Assembly: GCA_903859205.1 (NCBI GenBank)
Contig: CAIOLM010000043.1
Location: 1 to 64,000 of the forward strand
Reading direction: 5' to 3'
DNA: 64,000 bases
Source: an uncultured Microbacteriaceae bacterium
GTDB taxonomy: Bacteria > Actinomycetota > Actinomycetes > Actinomycetales > Microbacteriaceae
Shown: piece after piece, positions 35,259 to 43,911 of the stretch
Layout: each line of letters starts with the position of its first letter
How positions within the stretch are numbered: the first letter of the stretch is position 1
Translations under genes and position numbers: made by a program
The notes under the pieces: model-generated
Databases searched by the model: none
Seen by the model: the letters and a program-made list of their open reading frames with translations, nothing else
Told to the model about the DNA's origin: nothing

Positions 35259-37365
35259 TTTGGTCGAGTGCGCGTGTAAGCACGTCCACGAGCGCGGCGA
35301 GCTGAACCGAGTCTTGCGACGACGGGTCGAAGGCTTCGCCCTCGAGAGCGCGTGATGCCAGACCCTGCTTGTTATCGATGAGCTCGGCGATCTTGGCATC
35401 GAGCGTCTGCGCAGCGATGATTCGCCAAGCGGTAACGGGCATCTCTTGACCAATGCGGTGCACGCGGTCGATGGCCTGAGTCTGCTCGGCGCTCGTCCAT
35501 GAAAGCTCAGCGAGCACAACGTTCGACGAGGCCTGAAGGTTGAGGCCCACACCGGCTGCAGTGAGCGAACAAACTGCAATCTGCACGCTGTCATCATTGT
35601 TGAACGCATCGATGGCCTGCTGGCGAGCTGGCGTCGACTGGTCACCACGAATCGAGACATGCTTGAGTCCCTGTGCGCTGAACGCGCGCTCGGCAGCATC
35701 CATGACGTCAATGTGCTTGGCGAAGAAGACGACCTTGCCGACCGAGCGAGCAAGCTGCGCGGCGTAGTCGCTGGCGAGACCAGCCTTGGCCTGACCGATC
35801 TTGCGCACCATGGTGAAGATGTTCTCGCCGGTCTTCTGCCCCTTGGCCTCGTCAATCTCTTGCTGGGCAACGAGACGAATGAGGTCGGCCGTTGAACCGC
35901 GGAAACCGCCGTTAAGCGCCAGGCGCTCGTAGCGGGTAACCAAACGCTTGGCCAGCTCTGCCTCAGCAGCACGGATGCTCGCACCGAGTTCATCGTCGAG
36001 CTCGACAGGCAGATCGACCACGCGTTTCGCCGGTAGGTCTTTGGCAACATCGATCTTGCGGCGCCGCACGATTCCCATTGAGATGACCGCGTCACGCGCA
36101 GCGGCATAGAAGTCTTTATCAGCCGGAGTAAGTCCGAGGTCTTCGAGCTTGCGCATCAATTCGGGTGACGGCTTGTCGTTCTCGATCCAGCCCAAGAACA
36201 TCCAGATGGCCCTGAAGTCGTCGATGTCGTTGATCAGAGGCGTTCCCGTGAGCGCGATGCGCAGGGGGTTGTGTCCGGGGGTGTTCTGCTTGATTCGCTC
36301 GGCGAGAGCAAGCACGTTCTTCGAACGCTGCGAGGTGAGGTTCTTGATGAAGTGTGCCTCGTCGACGACCATTCCCTTGAAGCCCATCTGGCCAATCCAC
36401 GAAAGGTGGCGGTCGAGAACTTCGTAGTTGACCACGAAGACATCGGCGAAGGCGTCAATGTTCTCGCCATCACCGTGGATGACCGTGGCGCGACGTCCGG
36501 GAATCCAGCGCTCGACCTCGCGAGCCCAGTTCATCTTGACGACGTTGGGAACGATCGCCAGAAGCGGGAATGCCCCGGCAACCGAAGCAGCAATCAGGCT
36601 CTGCGCGGTCTTGCCCAGACCGGGCTCATCAGCCAGCAGGAAGGTGCGGTGCCCCTCTCGCACGCTCTCGATGAAGCGCACCTGGTGAGGCATGAGCTCG
36701 AAGTCTCGAGGTGAGAAGCGGTCGTACTTGGGTACGGGAGGCATCGCCATACAAGCCGAGCCACCGCCAGCACCCTGCTCAAACGACTTGAAGAGCGGCT
36801 GGATGAGCTCCCAGTTCGACAGACGAACAACAGGAATGGATCCGGTGCCAGGCGCGGTGAACACGGGTGCCATAAAGGGAGTCGAGCGCAAGCGGGCCTT
36901 GACCGACACCGGCAGAACCTGCTTCTCGGCGAGCTCAGGCGTCATGGCCACATCGGGCGTGGTCTTCTCGGTGGTAATGATCAAGTCTTCAGCGGCAACC
37001 TCGGCGCCTGACTCCAGCAGCCAGTCGCGGCGCATCTTCTGAGCAACCGGGCTCGTTGCGTGGTCGACCTCGAGCAGCGTGATGAGTGAGGTGTCGCGAG
37101 CGGCGGTCTTCGCCAGAATCGTGGCAACGCCATCCAAGCGCTTGATCTGTTCGGCGCGATCTTTATCGCTCAGATCAGCGTCTGACTTGATACGGGCGCG
37201 CTCCTCGCGAACGAGGAAGGCGATGACCTGAAACTTGGTGCGGTTGGTCGGGCCAACCTTTTTGCCGGTTGCGGCTTTGGCTTCAACCTCGCGAACTTTG
37301 CGCGCGAGGATGGGGATGAGTCCCGAGTTATCGAGAACGTTGCGGCGTGTGCCGGAGCGTGACAA
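35254..37365 (-). CDS. SNF2-family DEAD/DEAH helicase
   Basis: 703 residues. The first about 230 residues are a non-helicase N-terminal part. The SWI2/SNF2 motor follows: motif I LADEPGLGKTAQ, motif II VVDEAHFIKN, motif III ALTGTPLIND, and C-terminal motifs V/VI as ASSNVVLAEL and IDRVHRIGQ. An ATP-driven DNA translocase, role unknown. TTG at 37365 is chosen because AGGAGA stands 5 bases before it. The stop codon lies inside the inverted family B repeat. Confidence 0.88.
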   Translation of the reverse strand: MSRSGTRRNVLDNSGLIPILARKVREVEAKAATGKKVGPTNRTKFQVIAFLVREERARIKSDADLSDKDRAEQIKRLDGVATILAKTAARDTSLITLLEVDHATSPVAQKMRRDWLLESGAEVAAEDLIITTEKTTPDVAMTPELAEKQVLPVSVKARLRSTPFMAPVFTAPGTGSIPVVRLSNWELIQPLFKSFEQGAGGGSACMAMPPVPKYDRFSPRDFELMPHQVRFIESVREGHRTFLLADEPGLGKTAQSLIAASVAGAFPLLAIVPNVVKMNWAREVERWIPGRRATVIHGDGENIDAFADVFVVNYEVLDRHLSWIGQMGFKGMVVDEAHFIKNLTSQRSKNVLALAERIKQNTPGHNPLRIALTGTPLINDIDDFRAIWMFLGWIENDKPSPELMRKLEDLGLTPADKDFYAAARDAVISMGIVRRRKIDVAKDLPAKRVVDLPVELDDELGASIRAAEAELAKRLVTRYERLALNGGFRGSTADLIRLVAQQEIDEAKGQKTGENIFTMVRKIGQAKAGLASDYAAQLARSVGKVVFFAKHIDVMDAAERAFSAQGLKHVSIRGDQSTPARQQAIDAFNNDDSVQIAVCSLTAAGVGLNLQASSNVVLAELSWTSAEQTQAIDRVHRIGQEMPVTAWRIIAAQTLDAKIAELIDNKQGLASRALEGEAFDPSSQDSVQLAALVDVLTRALDQR

Positions 37366-37497
37366 TGCGTCTCCTGTTGTTGTGCGTACTGCTATCGCCG
37401 GGAAGAACCCCCGCGATTCACCTGACCCCTGGGCTTCTCACGCAACATGTTTTGAACACGGGCGAGAATGCGAAGCGGGCTGTGGTGCGAGATTAGT

Positions 37498-37860
37498 CTA
37501 GCGCGTCGGTACGGGTGTCTTCATCACAATGCCGGCAGCAAATGTGAGCGCGGATGCGGCGACCTGAGTCAGTAGCCACCACTGACCCGCAAATCCGGTG
37601 GTGAGTGAGACCAGCGGATTCCACAACACAACGATTGCGAGCAAGAACGGCACGAAGACATAGGTTTTGAACGTGCGGCCCTGAATGGCGAAAACAACCA
37701 TGATGGCGGCCAGGATGCTCACCGCAAAGCGCACGGTGATGAACCAGTCGCTGGCGCCCACGAACAGACCAACGAGAATTGCGGCGGCACACAACAGACC
37801 GGGCAACACTGCTGGGCGCATGAATTCGGGCTGGTTAGCGCCGGGGCGTGAAGGTTTCAT
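37498..37860 (-). CDS. Small four-helix membrane protein (DUF6804-like)
   Basis: 120 residues with about four hydrophobic segments (PGLLCAAAILVGLFVG, FAVSILAAIMVVFAIQG, YVFVPFLLAIVVLW and a C-terminal one). Short membrane proteins of this kind occur in Microbacteriaceae; the DUF6804 label is tentative. TAGAGT lies 7 bases before the ATG, a leaderless layout. The 132 bases to its right hold only the helicase leader. Confidence 0.7.
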   Translation of the reverse strand: MKPSRPGANQPEFMRPAVLPGLLCAAAILVGLFVGASDWFITVRFAVSILAAIMVVFAIQGRTFKTYVFVPFLLAIVVLWNPLVSLTTGFAGQWWLLTQVAASALTFAAGIVMKTPVPTR

Positions 37861-37911
37861 CGCGGTAACTCTACCGCCCTCGAGCCAGACAAACGCTGGG
37901 AGAAACGACGA

Positions 37912-37955
37912 AATCGGGCTTGCTCATTGCCTTGGAACAATGAACAAGCCCGATT
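37912..37955 (-). terminator. Long hairpin after the Gly/Pro-rich membrane protein
   Basis: AATCGGGCTTG / CAAGCCCGATT with an inner TCATTG / CAATGA stem forms a 44-base hairpin 11 bases past the stop of the leftward gene. The sequence after it is T-rich but interrupted. Confidence 0.7.
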
Positions 37956-37966
37956 CGTGTCGAGTA

Positions 37967-38431
37967 CTACGCCTTAGGCGCGGTCGACGAGGGAGCTACG
38001 CCCTGGGGCTGGACTCCCTGCTGAGGCGCGCCACCCTGCGGGGGCGTTCCGGTTCCGGGGCCATCGTTGTCGTTCGGGTCAGGATCAACGAACTGCCCGT
38101 TAGGCATTCCCTGACCAGGCGCACCAGGCATGCCCGGCTGGCCGATCTGTCCGTGCTTGCCACCAGGGCCGCCGTGATCGCGCTGCCCATCGCGGCCTGG
38201 ACCGTCATGTTGGCTGTGCGAGAAGTCGGGTCCGCGGTGGTCGGCATTAGCTATTGCCGCACCCGTAAATCCGGCTCCGAGAATCACTGCCACTCCGGCA
38301 GCGGAAAGTCCGATGATGGCCGCCTTGCTCAGTGGGATGCGTGGCTTGGCCACACTCTCTTCGGTAGCCACGTTTGTAGCGGCCACGTTTTCGGTCGGAG
38401 TGTATTCCGCCTTCTTGTCATCCTTCGACAT
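37967..38431 (-). CDS. Single-pass membrane protein with Gly/Pro/Gln-rich exterior
   Basis: 154 residues: a charged N-terminal 35 residues, one membrane helix (AAIIGLSAAGVAVILGAGFTG) and an extracytoplasmic low-complexity region rich in Gly, Pro, Gln, Asp and His. GAAGGAG precedes the ATG at 38431. No known domain is recognised. The His/Asp-rich segment after the helix (HRGPDFSHSQHDGPGRDGQR) could bind metal, but that is speculation. Confidence 0.72.
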   Translation of the reverse strand: MSKDDKKAEYTPTENVAATNVATEESVAKPRIPLSKAAIIGLSAAGVAVILGAGFTGAAIANADHRGPDFSHSQHDGPGRDGQRDHGGPGGKHGQIGQPGMPGAPGQGMPNGQFVDPDPNDNDGPGTGTPPQGGAPQQGVQPQGVAPSSTAPKA

Positions 38432-38545
38432 TTCTGTCTCCTTCTTTAGGATCAACCCGTGTGGTCGATGACTAGAGAATGAACGCGATTTCTATCAGGA
38501 CGCTATGAGACAGCTAAGGGTCGCATAGGAGAAGTTACGAGCTCG

Positions 38546-40024
38546 TTAGGACTTTGATTCAGCGGACTTCTCCGCCGCGGCAACAATGCGTCGAGCCATG
38601 CCCGCAAAAATGATGCCGTGCAGCGGCAGAATCGAAAGCCAGTAGAGCCGGCCAGCAAGTCCGCGCGGAAAGAACACCGCACGCTGGCGATACAGGGATG
38701 TTCCATCTGGCTGAGACTCGGCGGTGAGCTCGAGCCACGCCAACCCTGGCACCTTCATCTCTGCGCGCAGCCGCAGGTACGAGCCATAGTCGACCCGCTC
38801 GACCCGCCACCAGTCAAGGGCTTCGCCGACCTTGAGCCGGTCGGGATTCACGCGGCCGCGGCGCAGGCCCACTCCCCCGACGAGCTTGTCGGCGAATCCT
38901 CGGGCCGCCCAGGCCATCGGCATCGAGTACCAGCCGTGCTCGCCGCCAATTCCCTCGATGACCTTCCAGAGGTCGGTTGCCGGGGCGATGCAGCGTCGGG
39001 AACGGGCATCCAAGTACACGGTGTGACCAGCCCAGTCGGGGTCGCTCGGCAGCGGGTCGCTGGGGGCGCCATCAACACTGGCGTTCTGCCAGCTGGTCTC
39101 TATGGCACCAGATTTCATTCTGTCTAGGGCCAGGTGCACCGAGCGGCGATATGAGACCAGCCCCTCGGCAGGCGGCGGGATGATCGAGTCGATGTCGTGG
39201 GTCTTCATGACACAGTCGTGCTGCAGGCTTTCGATAATCGGCACGGCGAGCGCGCGGGGAATAGGTGTGACGAGGTTTACCCATTGGCTCGCGAGATACG
39301 GGGTGAGCACCGGGAGCTTGAGAATTGCGCGCTTGCGCATGCCAGCCTCAACCGCATACTCGTTCATCATCTCCATATAGGTGAGCACCTCGGGCCCACC
39401 AATATCGACAGCCCGGTTCACGCTGGCGGGCACATCGGCTGCGGCGATGAGGTAGTAGAGAACATCTCGCACGGCGATCGGCTGAATCTTGTTGCCGACC
39501 CACTTGGGCGCGGTCATCACGGGGAGAACATCGGTGAGGTGACGAATCATCTCAAAGCTCGTCGAGCCTGAGCCAATGATGACGCCAGCTTGAAGCGTGA
39601 GAGTGGGCACGCCAGAGGCATGCAAGATTTCGCCGACCTCGCTGCGGCTGCGCAGGTGCTTCGAGAGCTCGACTCCGACGGGGTGGAGGCCACCGAGGTA
39701 GACAATTCGCTTAGCACCGGAAGCTTTAGCGGCATCGGCGACGTTGTGGGCACAGTCGAGCTCGGTCTTTTCGAAGTCACCCTTTTGGCCCATCGAGTGC
39801 ACCAGGTAGTAGACAACCTCGACACCTTGCATTGCGGCGGCAACGGCCAACGGGTTCTGCAGGTCACCCTCTCGGATGTCGACCTCAAGTGCCCACGGAA
39901 TGTTGCGAAGTTTCTCGGCATTGCGCACAAGAACGCGCACATCGAACCCCGCCTCAAGCAGACGTGGCACCAAACGGCCACCGATGTACCCGGTGGCACC
40001 CGCGACTAAGGCGAGTCGACCCAT
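38546..40024 (-). CDS. NAD(P)-binding SDR protein with DUF2867 C-terminus
   Basis: 492 residues. An N-terminal atypical SDR (LALVAGATGYIGGRLVPRLL, about 1-290) is fused to a DUF2867/StAR-like lipid-binding-type domain (about 320-470). This two-domain family is common in actinobacteria; the function is unclear. TATGCT lies 6 bases before the ATG at 40024 (leaderless pattern); the in-frame upstream region is not protein-like. Transcribed away from the secreted nuclease gene. Confidence 0.85.
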   Translation of the reverse strand: MGRLALVAGATGYIGGRLVPRLLEAGFDVRVLVRNAEKLRNIPWALEVDIREGDLQNPLAVAAAMQGVEVVYYLVHSMGQKGDFEKTELDCAHNVADAAKASGAKRIVYLGGLHPVGVELSKHLRSRSEVGEILHASGVPTLTLQAGVIIGSGSTSFEMIRHLTDVLPVMTAPKWVGNKIQPIAVRDVLYYLIAAADVPASVNRAVDIGGPEVLTYMEMMNEYAVEAGMRKRAILKLPVLTPYLASQWVNLVTPIPRALAVPIIESLQHDCVMKTHDIDSIIPPPAEGLVSYRRSVHLALDRMKSGAIETSWQNASVDGAPSDPLPSDPDWAGHTVYLDARSRRCIAPATDLWKVIEGIGGEHGWYSMPMAWAARGFADKLVGGVGLRRGRVNPDRLKVGEALDWWRVERVDYGSYLRLRAEMKVPGLAWLELTAESQPDGTSLYRQRAVFFPRGLAGRLYWLSILPLHGIIFAGMARRIVAAAEKSAESKS

Positions 40025-40093
40025 ATGCCGAGCATACGCGCGCCCGCTTGCTGACAGCCACGGCGTGTAGCGTGGATAACAAGGGGAGATTTC

Positions 40094-40795
40094 ATGCTGT
40101 TCACAAAGCGCTGGGTCAAAATCGCGGTTGCCGTTATTGCTCTCGCAATCGCGTCGAGTTTTGTCATCGCAACCATGGCGTCGGCGACGCCGAGTTTTCA
40201 CGACCAGGTCTCACGAACAGGGTCAAGCTTTGTGAGGTTGTTGAACAAGCTGAGCGTCGACAATCGTCCGACCAGCCACGGCGGTTACCAGCGCACGCTC
40301 TTCAAGGTCTGGGGTGATGGCAACGGAGACGGCTGCAACACCCGCTCCGACGTGCTCCGCGACGAATCGAGCAGGCCAGTTACAACAGGCTCGACCAGAT
40401 GCACCGTCAAAACAGGTCGATGGTGGTCGGCCTACGACAACATCATCATCACCGTAGCCAGCAAACTCGACATCGACCACTTTGTTCCGCTGTCTGAGGC
40501 GTGGAAATCTGGCGCGTACAAGTGGAGCAAGCCACGCCGCGATGCATTTGCAAACGACGAGAACTATCCGTATTCACTGATTGCTGTGAGCGCATCGACC
40601 AACCGCTCGAAGAGCGATCAGGACCCAGTTGACTGGATGCCGCCCAATCGCGGCTATTGGTGCAGCTATGCCGCCACCTGGGTCGCTGTGAAATACCGCT
40701 GGTCGCTGAGTGTCGACGCTAGCGAAAAGAGCACCCTCACGCGAATCCTCAGCAGGTGCGGAAAAATAGGCATTCCGATCCCAGATAAGGCCTAG
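40094..40795 (+). CDS. Secreted HNH endonuclease-like protein (DUF1524/GmrSD C-terminal type)
   Basis: 233 residues. A signal peptide or anchor (residues 8-32, ending ASA) is followed by the nuclease core: FKVWGDGNGDGCNTRSDVL, the catalytic LDIDHFVPLSEAWKSGA (Asp-His) and SASTNRSKSDQDP. Exported HNH proteins of this type are widespread in actinobacteria and may degrade extracellular DNA. A GGGGAG site precedes the ATG. A hairpin terminator follows at 40820. Confidence 0.88.
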   Translation: MLFTKRWVKIAVAVIALAIASSFVIATMASATPSFHDQVSRTGSSFVRLLNKLSVDNRPTSHGGYQRTLFKVWGDGNGDGCNTRSDVLRDESSRPVTTGSTRCTVKTGRWWSAYDNIIITVASKLDIDHFVPLSEAWKSGAYKWSKPRRDAFANDENYPYSLIAVSASTNRSKSDQDPVDWMPPNRGYWCSYAATWVAVKYRWSLSVDASEKSTLTRILSRCGKIGIPIPDKA

Positions 40796-40819
40796 CGCAC
40801 GTAGTCTGGCCACAAGAAA

Positions 40820-40843
40820 AGAGACCCGATTTCTCGGGTCTCT
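40820..40843. terminator. Bidirectional terminator
   Basis: AGAGACCCGA / TCGGGTCTCT, a perfect 10-bp stem with a TTTC loop between the convergent nuclease gene and the Cys-rich peptide gene. T-rich sequence follows on both sides. Confidence 0.85.
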
Positions 40844-40858
40844 TCTACTTTTTCTGGA

Positions 40859-40954
40859 TTACTTGCCGCCGCAGCAGGCGCCGCCACAGCATCCGCCGTC
40901 GCCGCCAGCCTGAGCTGCAGAGGGGGTTTCCAGCTTGATGTCCTGAGTAGCCAT
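40859..40954 (-). CDS. 31-residue Cys/Gly-rich peptide, possible RiPP precursor or metal binder
   Basis: The minus strand encodes MATQDIKLETPSAAQAGGDG followed by GCCGGACCGGK and TAA. Support for a real gene: a strong TTGGAGG ribosome site 6 bases before the ATG, and an intrinsic terminator right after the stop. The first half looks like a leader (charged, with Leu/Glu); the second has two Cys-Cys pairs in Gly, suggesting post-translational modification or metal chelation. No modifying enzyme is seen nearby. I do not recognise the family. Confidence 0.65.
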   Translation of the reverse strand: MATQDIKLETPSAAQAGGDGGCCGGACCGGK

Positions 40955-41039
40955 TGTTTACCTCCAATTGAGTGCCGCACTTCGGCACAAGTCTTAGAAC
41001 AAGTGTGCGCCTGTTTTTATGCCAGCACAAACCGGCGCG

Positions 41040-41405
41040 CTAAAGCCGCGAGTGAATCCACTCGACAATTCCGTCGAACGTGAGCTCGCCCGAGGCGATT
41101 GATGTCACGAACTCAAAGGCCTCGTCATCATTTGTCGCGATACGTTTGCCGTTCATGACCAAGAATGTGATCGCACTCGCCCAACCCAGCCTCTTATTAC
41201 CATCTAGCAGTGGGTGATTTCGAACGATTGATTCGAGGTATGTAGCCGCCTTCTGGGCAATCAGAGGATACGTTTCAACGCCGTATAAGACCGTCTGCGG
41301 CCTCAGACGCGCCGACTCGAGTAACCCAAGGTCGCGAACGTGCGGCACCCCCATGGAGCGAGCGATATCGAGAATGTCGTCGAGGGTCAGGTATTCCAGA
41401 CTCAC
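41040..41405 (-). CDS. Doc/Fic-type toxin
   Basis: 121 residues with the Doc active-site motif as HPLLDGNKRLGWA (normally HxFx[D/N]GNKR; here Leu replaces Phe). Established: Doc toxins phosphorylate EF-Tu and halt translation. It overlaps the antitoxin gene upstream by 4 bases. The length agrees with Doc (about 120-130). The downstream DELTFDG-like end is normal. Predicted toxin of a type II system. Confidence 0.88.
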   Translation of the reverse strand: MSLEYLTLDDILDIARSMGVPHVRDLGLLESARLRPQTVLYGVETYPLIAQKAATYLESIVRNHPLLDGNKRLGWASAITFLVMNGKRIATNDDEAFEFVTSIASGELTFDGIVEWIHSRL

Positions 41406-41605
41406 TCGCCGAGCCGTTTGATGAGGTCGGCGTATTCAGTGAGAACGAATTGCTTGGCTTCCTCAAATCGCTTGGTGTGGTCGCGGCTCTCGAGCGCCTC
41501 ATCGAGCGCGACGATGATTGCTTGTTGCCTGCTCACACCGAGTGTCTCGGCAAGCTCTTGCAGACGTGAATCTTGTTCAGCGGTAAGTCGAAGTGTCATG
41601 GCCAT
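41402..41605 (-). CDS. Ribbon-helix-helix antitoxin
   Basis: 67 residues from ATG 41605. The N-terminal MAMTLRLTAEQDSRLQELA, then GVSRQQAIIVALDEAL is a typical RHH DNA-binding fold; the acidic, helical C-terminus would wrap the toxin. It is translationally coupled to the Doc gene (4-base overlap). TACCAT lies 7 bases before this ATG and overlaps a perfect palindrome, consistent with a leaderless, self-repressed operon. An alternative ATG is at 41599. Confidence 0.82.
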   Translation of the reverse strand: MAMTLRLTAEQDSRLQELAETLGVSRQQAIIVALDEALESRDHTKRFEEAKQFVLTEYADLIKRLGE

Positions 41606-41614
41606 GAGGCTAAT

Positions 41615-41631
41615 GGTATCAGCGTGATACC
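41615..41631. promoter_or_regulatory. Palindromic operator of the toxin-antitoxin operon
   Basis: GGTATCA-GCG-TGATACC, a perfect 17-bp inverted repeat, overlaps the TACCAT -10 box and ends 9 bases upstream of the antitoxin ATG. Expected binding site for the RHH antitoxin (autorepression). Confidence 0.75.
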
Positions 41632-41662
41632 ACTTCTCAAACAACGAAGCTGTGGAGAATTC

Positions 41663-41693
41663 GGTTTCGGTACGCGCTGCGCGCTACTCAACC
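41663..41693 (-). repeat. Repeat family A, solitary copy
   Basis: A shorter, diverged copy: on the minus strand GGTTGAGTA, an inner hairpin built on GCGC/GCGC, then GTACCGAAACC. The hairpin core differs in sequence from both forms at 20571-21114 but still pairs. It lies between arsC and the toxin-antitoxin operon. Confidence 0.8.
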
Positions 41694-41715
41694 AGCGAGC
41701 ACTCAAGCCGCGAGG

Positions 41716-42111
41716 CTAGGCCAGCGAGGCAATGAGCTCCTGAACGCGTGCCTTGATGTCATCGCGAATCGGACGAACAGCGTCGATGCCCTGGCCGGCC
41801 GGGTCGTCGAGCTCCCAGTCTTCGTAGCGCTTGCCCGGGTAGAACTTGCAGGCGTCACCGCATCCCATGGTGATCACAACGTCGCTCGCCTCAACCGCTT
41901 CGTCGGTGAGCACCTTGGGGGTGTTGGCCGAGATGTCGATGCCCTCTTCGAGCATGGCCTCGACGGCAACGGGGTTGATGGAGTCTTTGGGGGCCGAGCC
42001 AGCCGAGAGCACGTCAATGCTCTCCCCCGCGAGCGCCTGCAGGTATCCCGCAGCCATTTGTGAACGGCCAGCGTTGTGAACACAGACAAAGAGAACGGAT
42101 GGCTTACTCAT
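41716..42111 (-). CDS. arsC: Arsenate reductase (low-molecular-weight phosphatase type)
   Basis: 131 residues with the P-loop CVHNAGRS (Cx5R), NPVAVEAMLEEGID and the Cys-containing MGCGDACKFYPGK, matching thioredoxin- or mycothiol-coupled ArsC. It reduces arsenate to arsenite. No arsR or arsenite pump is beside it. TACCAT lies 7 bases before the ATG (leaderless pattern). Confidence 0.92.
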   Translation of the reverse strand: MSKPSVLFVCVHNAGRSQMAAGYLQALAGESIDVLSAGSAPKDSINPVAVEAMLEEGIDISANTPKVLTDEAVEASDVVITMGCGDACKFYPGKRYEDWELDDPAGQGIDAVRPIRDDIKARVQELIASLA

Positions 42112-42279
42112 GAGATTGATGGTACGCCCGTGAAGTTAACCCGAGGCAAACTTCCTAGCGACCTGCGGGAAGAACGGCCGAAGTCGTCACCGTGACCGTG
42201 ACCGTCGACCAATTCGCCGCAGCCATCTACGGGTGCGCATGCGCTCAGCCTAGGGCTAAACCCCTGCGAGCAGAAGGGG

Positions 42280-43221
42280 CTAGCGCGAGCGCGAGCGCGA
42301 GCGGCGGCGACGAGCGCCGCTTGCCATGCCTCCGGCAGCGACCATGGCGAGACCAGCGGTGAGCCAGGCCCAGCGGTTTGCGTCATCGAGACCGGTGTTC
42401 GCGAGCGAGCGGTCCTCTTCGACTCCATGCGAGAACGCGAAGTCGCCAAGAGCAAAGGTTCCCGTGTTCGCGGGGTATGGGTTTACGTTATAGAGGACGT
42501 CGATCATGGTGTTACCCAGTGCAGTCGGGTCGCTAATTGCCGTAACCGTGTTGCCGCGTAACACACAGGCGGTCGAGTTATCAGGGATGCCGCCGTCGGT
42601 CAAGGCAAACCCCACCTGAATATCCTCAGGGGCTGCAGTGATTGTGGTGGACCAGTTTTCATTGCCCGCGAGTTGCGAGACCGTGATGTTCACCGGGTCG
42701 TAGTTGATGATGAACGCGTCGGTGTAAGGCACCGACGGGTTGTTACATCCGACTGCGGCGCTCACGTTCGTGGTTGCAACGCGAGTGATGGAGTGAATAT
42801 GGAACGGCAGCAGTGCACCGTTGTCACCGATGCGGTATGCCTGTGAACGAGGGTTCGAGCCGTTGTCGGTGCGCGTGATGCTTGATCGCAGGTTGGTGCT
42901 GGCGTTCCAACCGCCATAGGCAAGCAACTCTGAGGCGTTCCAATCCCCGTCGAGCGTGACCGAGGGATCTGTTAGCGGAGCAAAATCGGCAGGAAAGTCG
43001 ACGTCACTCGAGATGGTGAACTCAGCCTTGCCGCTACCGTACTGAGGCAGGCAGGAGGTGATCCAGTTGTCGTAGGTGCCCGAGGCGCTCGAGAGGGCGC
43101 TGATGTAGTCGGCGCCTGTTGCGCAGTCAGTCTGGGCAACGGCTTGCGCACCCGTTGCACTTGCGATTGTGGTTCCGAGGGTCGTAACGACCGCAGCACC
43201 GATGGCGACTGACTTCTTCAT
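42280..43221 (-). CDS. Exported surface protein with LANTG sorting signal
   Basis: 313 residues: a signal peptide (about 1-27, ending AQA), an extracellular region rich in Thr, Ser and Asn with six or more Cys and no recognised domain, then LANTG (273-277), a hydrophobic stretch and an Arg-rich tail encoded by a hexanucleotide repeat (RSRSRSR). Established: class E sortases recognise LAxTG. The same LANTGLD string occurs in the protein at 46880. A possible hairpin terminator lies at 42252-42281; the rest of 42112-42279 shows nothing recognisable. Confidence 0.82.
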   Translation of the reverse strand: MKKSVAIGAAVVTTLGTTIASATGAQAVAQTDCATGADYISALSSASGTYDNWITSCLPQYGSGKAEFTISSDVDFPADFAPLTDPSVTLDGDWNASELLAYGGWNASTNLRSSITRTDNGSNPRSQAYRIGDNGALLPFHIHSITRVATTNVSAAVGCNNPSVPYTDAFIINYDPVNITVSQLAGNENWSTTITAAPEDIQVGFALTDGGIPDNSTACVLRGNTVTAISDPTALGNTMIDVLYNVNPYPANTGTFALGDFAFSHGVEEDRSLANTGLDDANRWAWLTAGLAMVAAGGMASGARRRRSRSRSR

Positions 43222-43266
43222 GGGGGTTCCCTCGTGCGCGACAATGATTATGTGGAGTCTAGGGCA

Positions 43267-43887
43267 GTGTGGTTCATCGCAGACAGCGTGAGCTCAAGCG
43301 GGTTGCGCAGCGTTGTTGCGCGCGACGGGCACGATTTTGCCGACGGCACGCGCTTTGACCGGGCGGATGCGCAGGCCGAGGTCGCCCTGGCAGCTGGCAG
43401 CCTGCTCTACTCGATCGAGCCGGTTGTCGAAGGGCCGGGAGTTGCTCGCGTTGCGGTGAGCGATGCGGTCGTTGCTGGCGCTCCCCTGATGTGGTTCTGC
43501 TGGGTCGATGAGCCGAAGGCGACTCCAGCGGCGGTGAATCTTGTTGCTTATGCAGACGAACGCATGCCTGCCGGCACGATCATCACGAACATGCAGTTTG
43601 CTTCGATGATGAACACCCACGACGGACAGGTCGGCGCGATTCGCTGGTATCCCGCCGATGGGCGCATCCACCAGATTTATGTGGCGCCCGAGCGCAGGCG
43701 CGAGAACGTTGGGTCGATGCTCATTTATGCGGCCGGCGCGTTTCACCAGTCAAACGGATGGCCCGGGCGCCTTCACGGCGACGGACGCCGCACCGACTTG
43801 GGCGAGCGCTTTGTAGCGAGCCTGCGGCACGGGCAGCGGGTTGCTGACCTGAGCGAGCCTCAGCCGGGGATGGACCCAGAACCCTAG
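43267..43887 (+). CDS. GNAT-like protein (possible acetyltransferase)
   Basis: About 206 residues. The centre QIYVAPERRRENVGSMLIYAA resembles the acetyl-CoA-binding motif A of GNAT acetyltransferases, but the N-terminal half is not recognised. The start is uncertain: GTG at 43267 is preferred over GTG 43234, because the latter would begin 12 bases from the divergent surface-protein gene and leave no promoter space. Substrate unknown. Confidence 0.6.
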   Translation: MWFIADSVSSSGLRSVVARDGHDFADGTRFDRADAQAEVALAAGSLLYSIEPVVEGPGVARVAVSDAVVAGAPLMWFCWVDEPKATPAAVNLVAYADERMPAGTIITNMQFASMMNTHDGQVGAIRWYPADGRIHQIYVAPERRRENVGSMLIYAAGAFHQSNGWPGRLHGDGRRTDLGERFVASLRHGQRVADLSEPQPGMDPEP

Positions 43888-43911
43888 CGCGCGACGGGCT
43901 CGCCGTCGGGG

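Noticed and set aside
42281-42300. The GC hexamer repeat as a regulatory or phase-variable site.
   Set aside because: It encodes the RSRSRSR tail at the very end of a surface protein, so length changes would have little effect.
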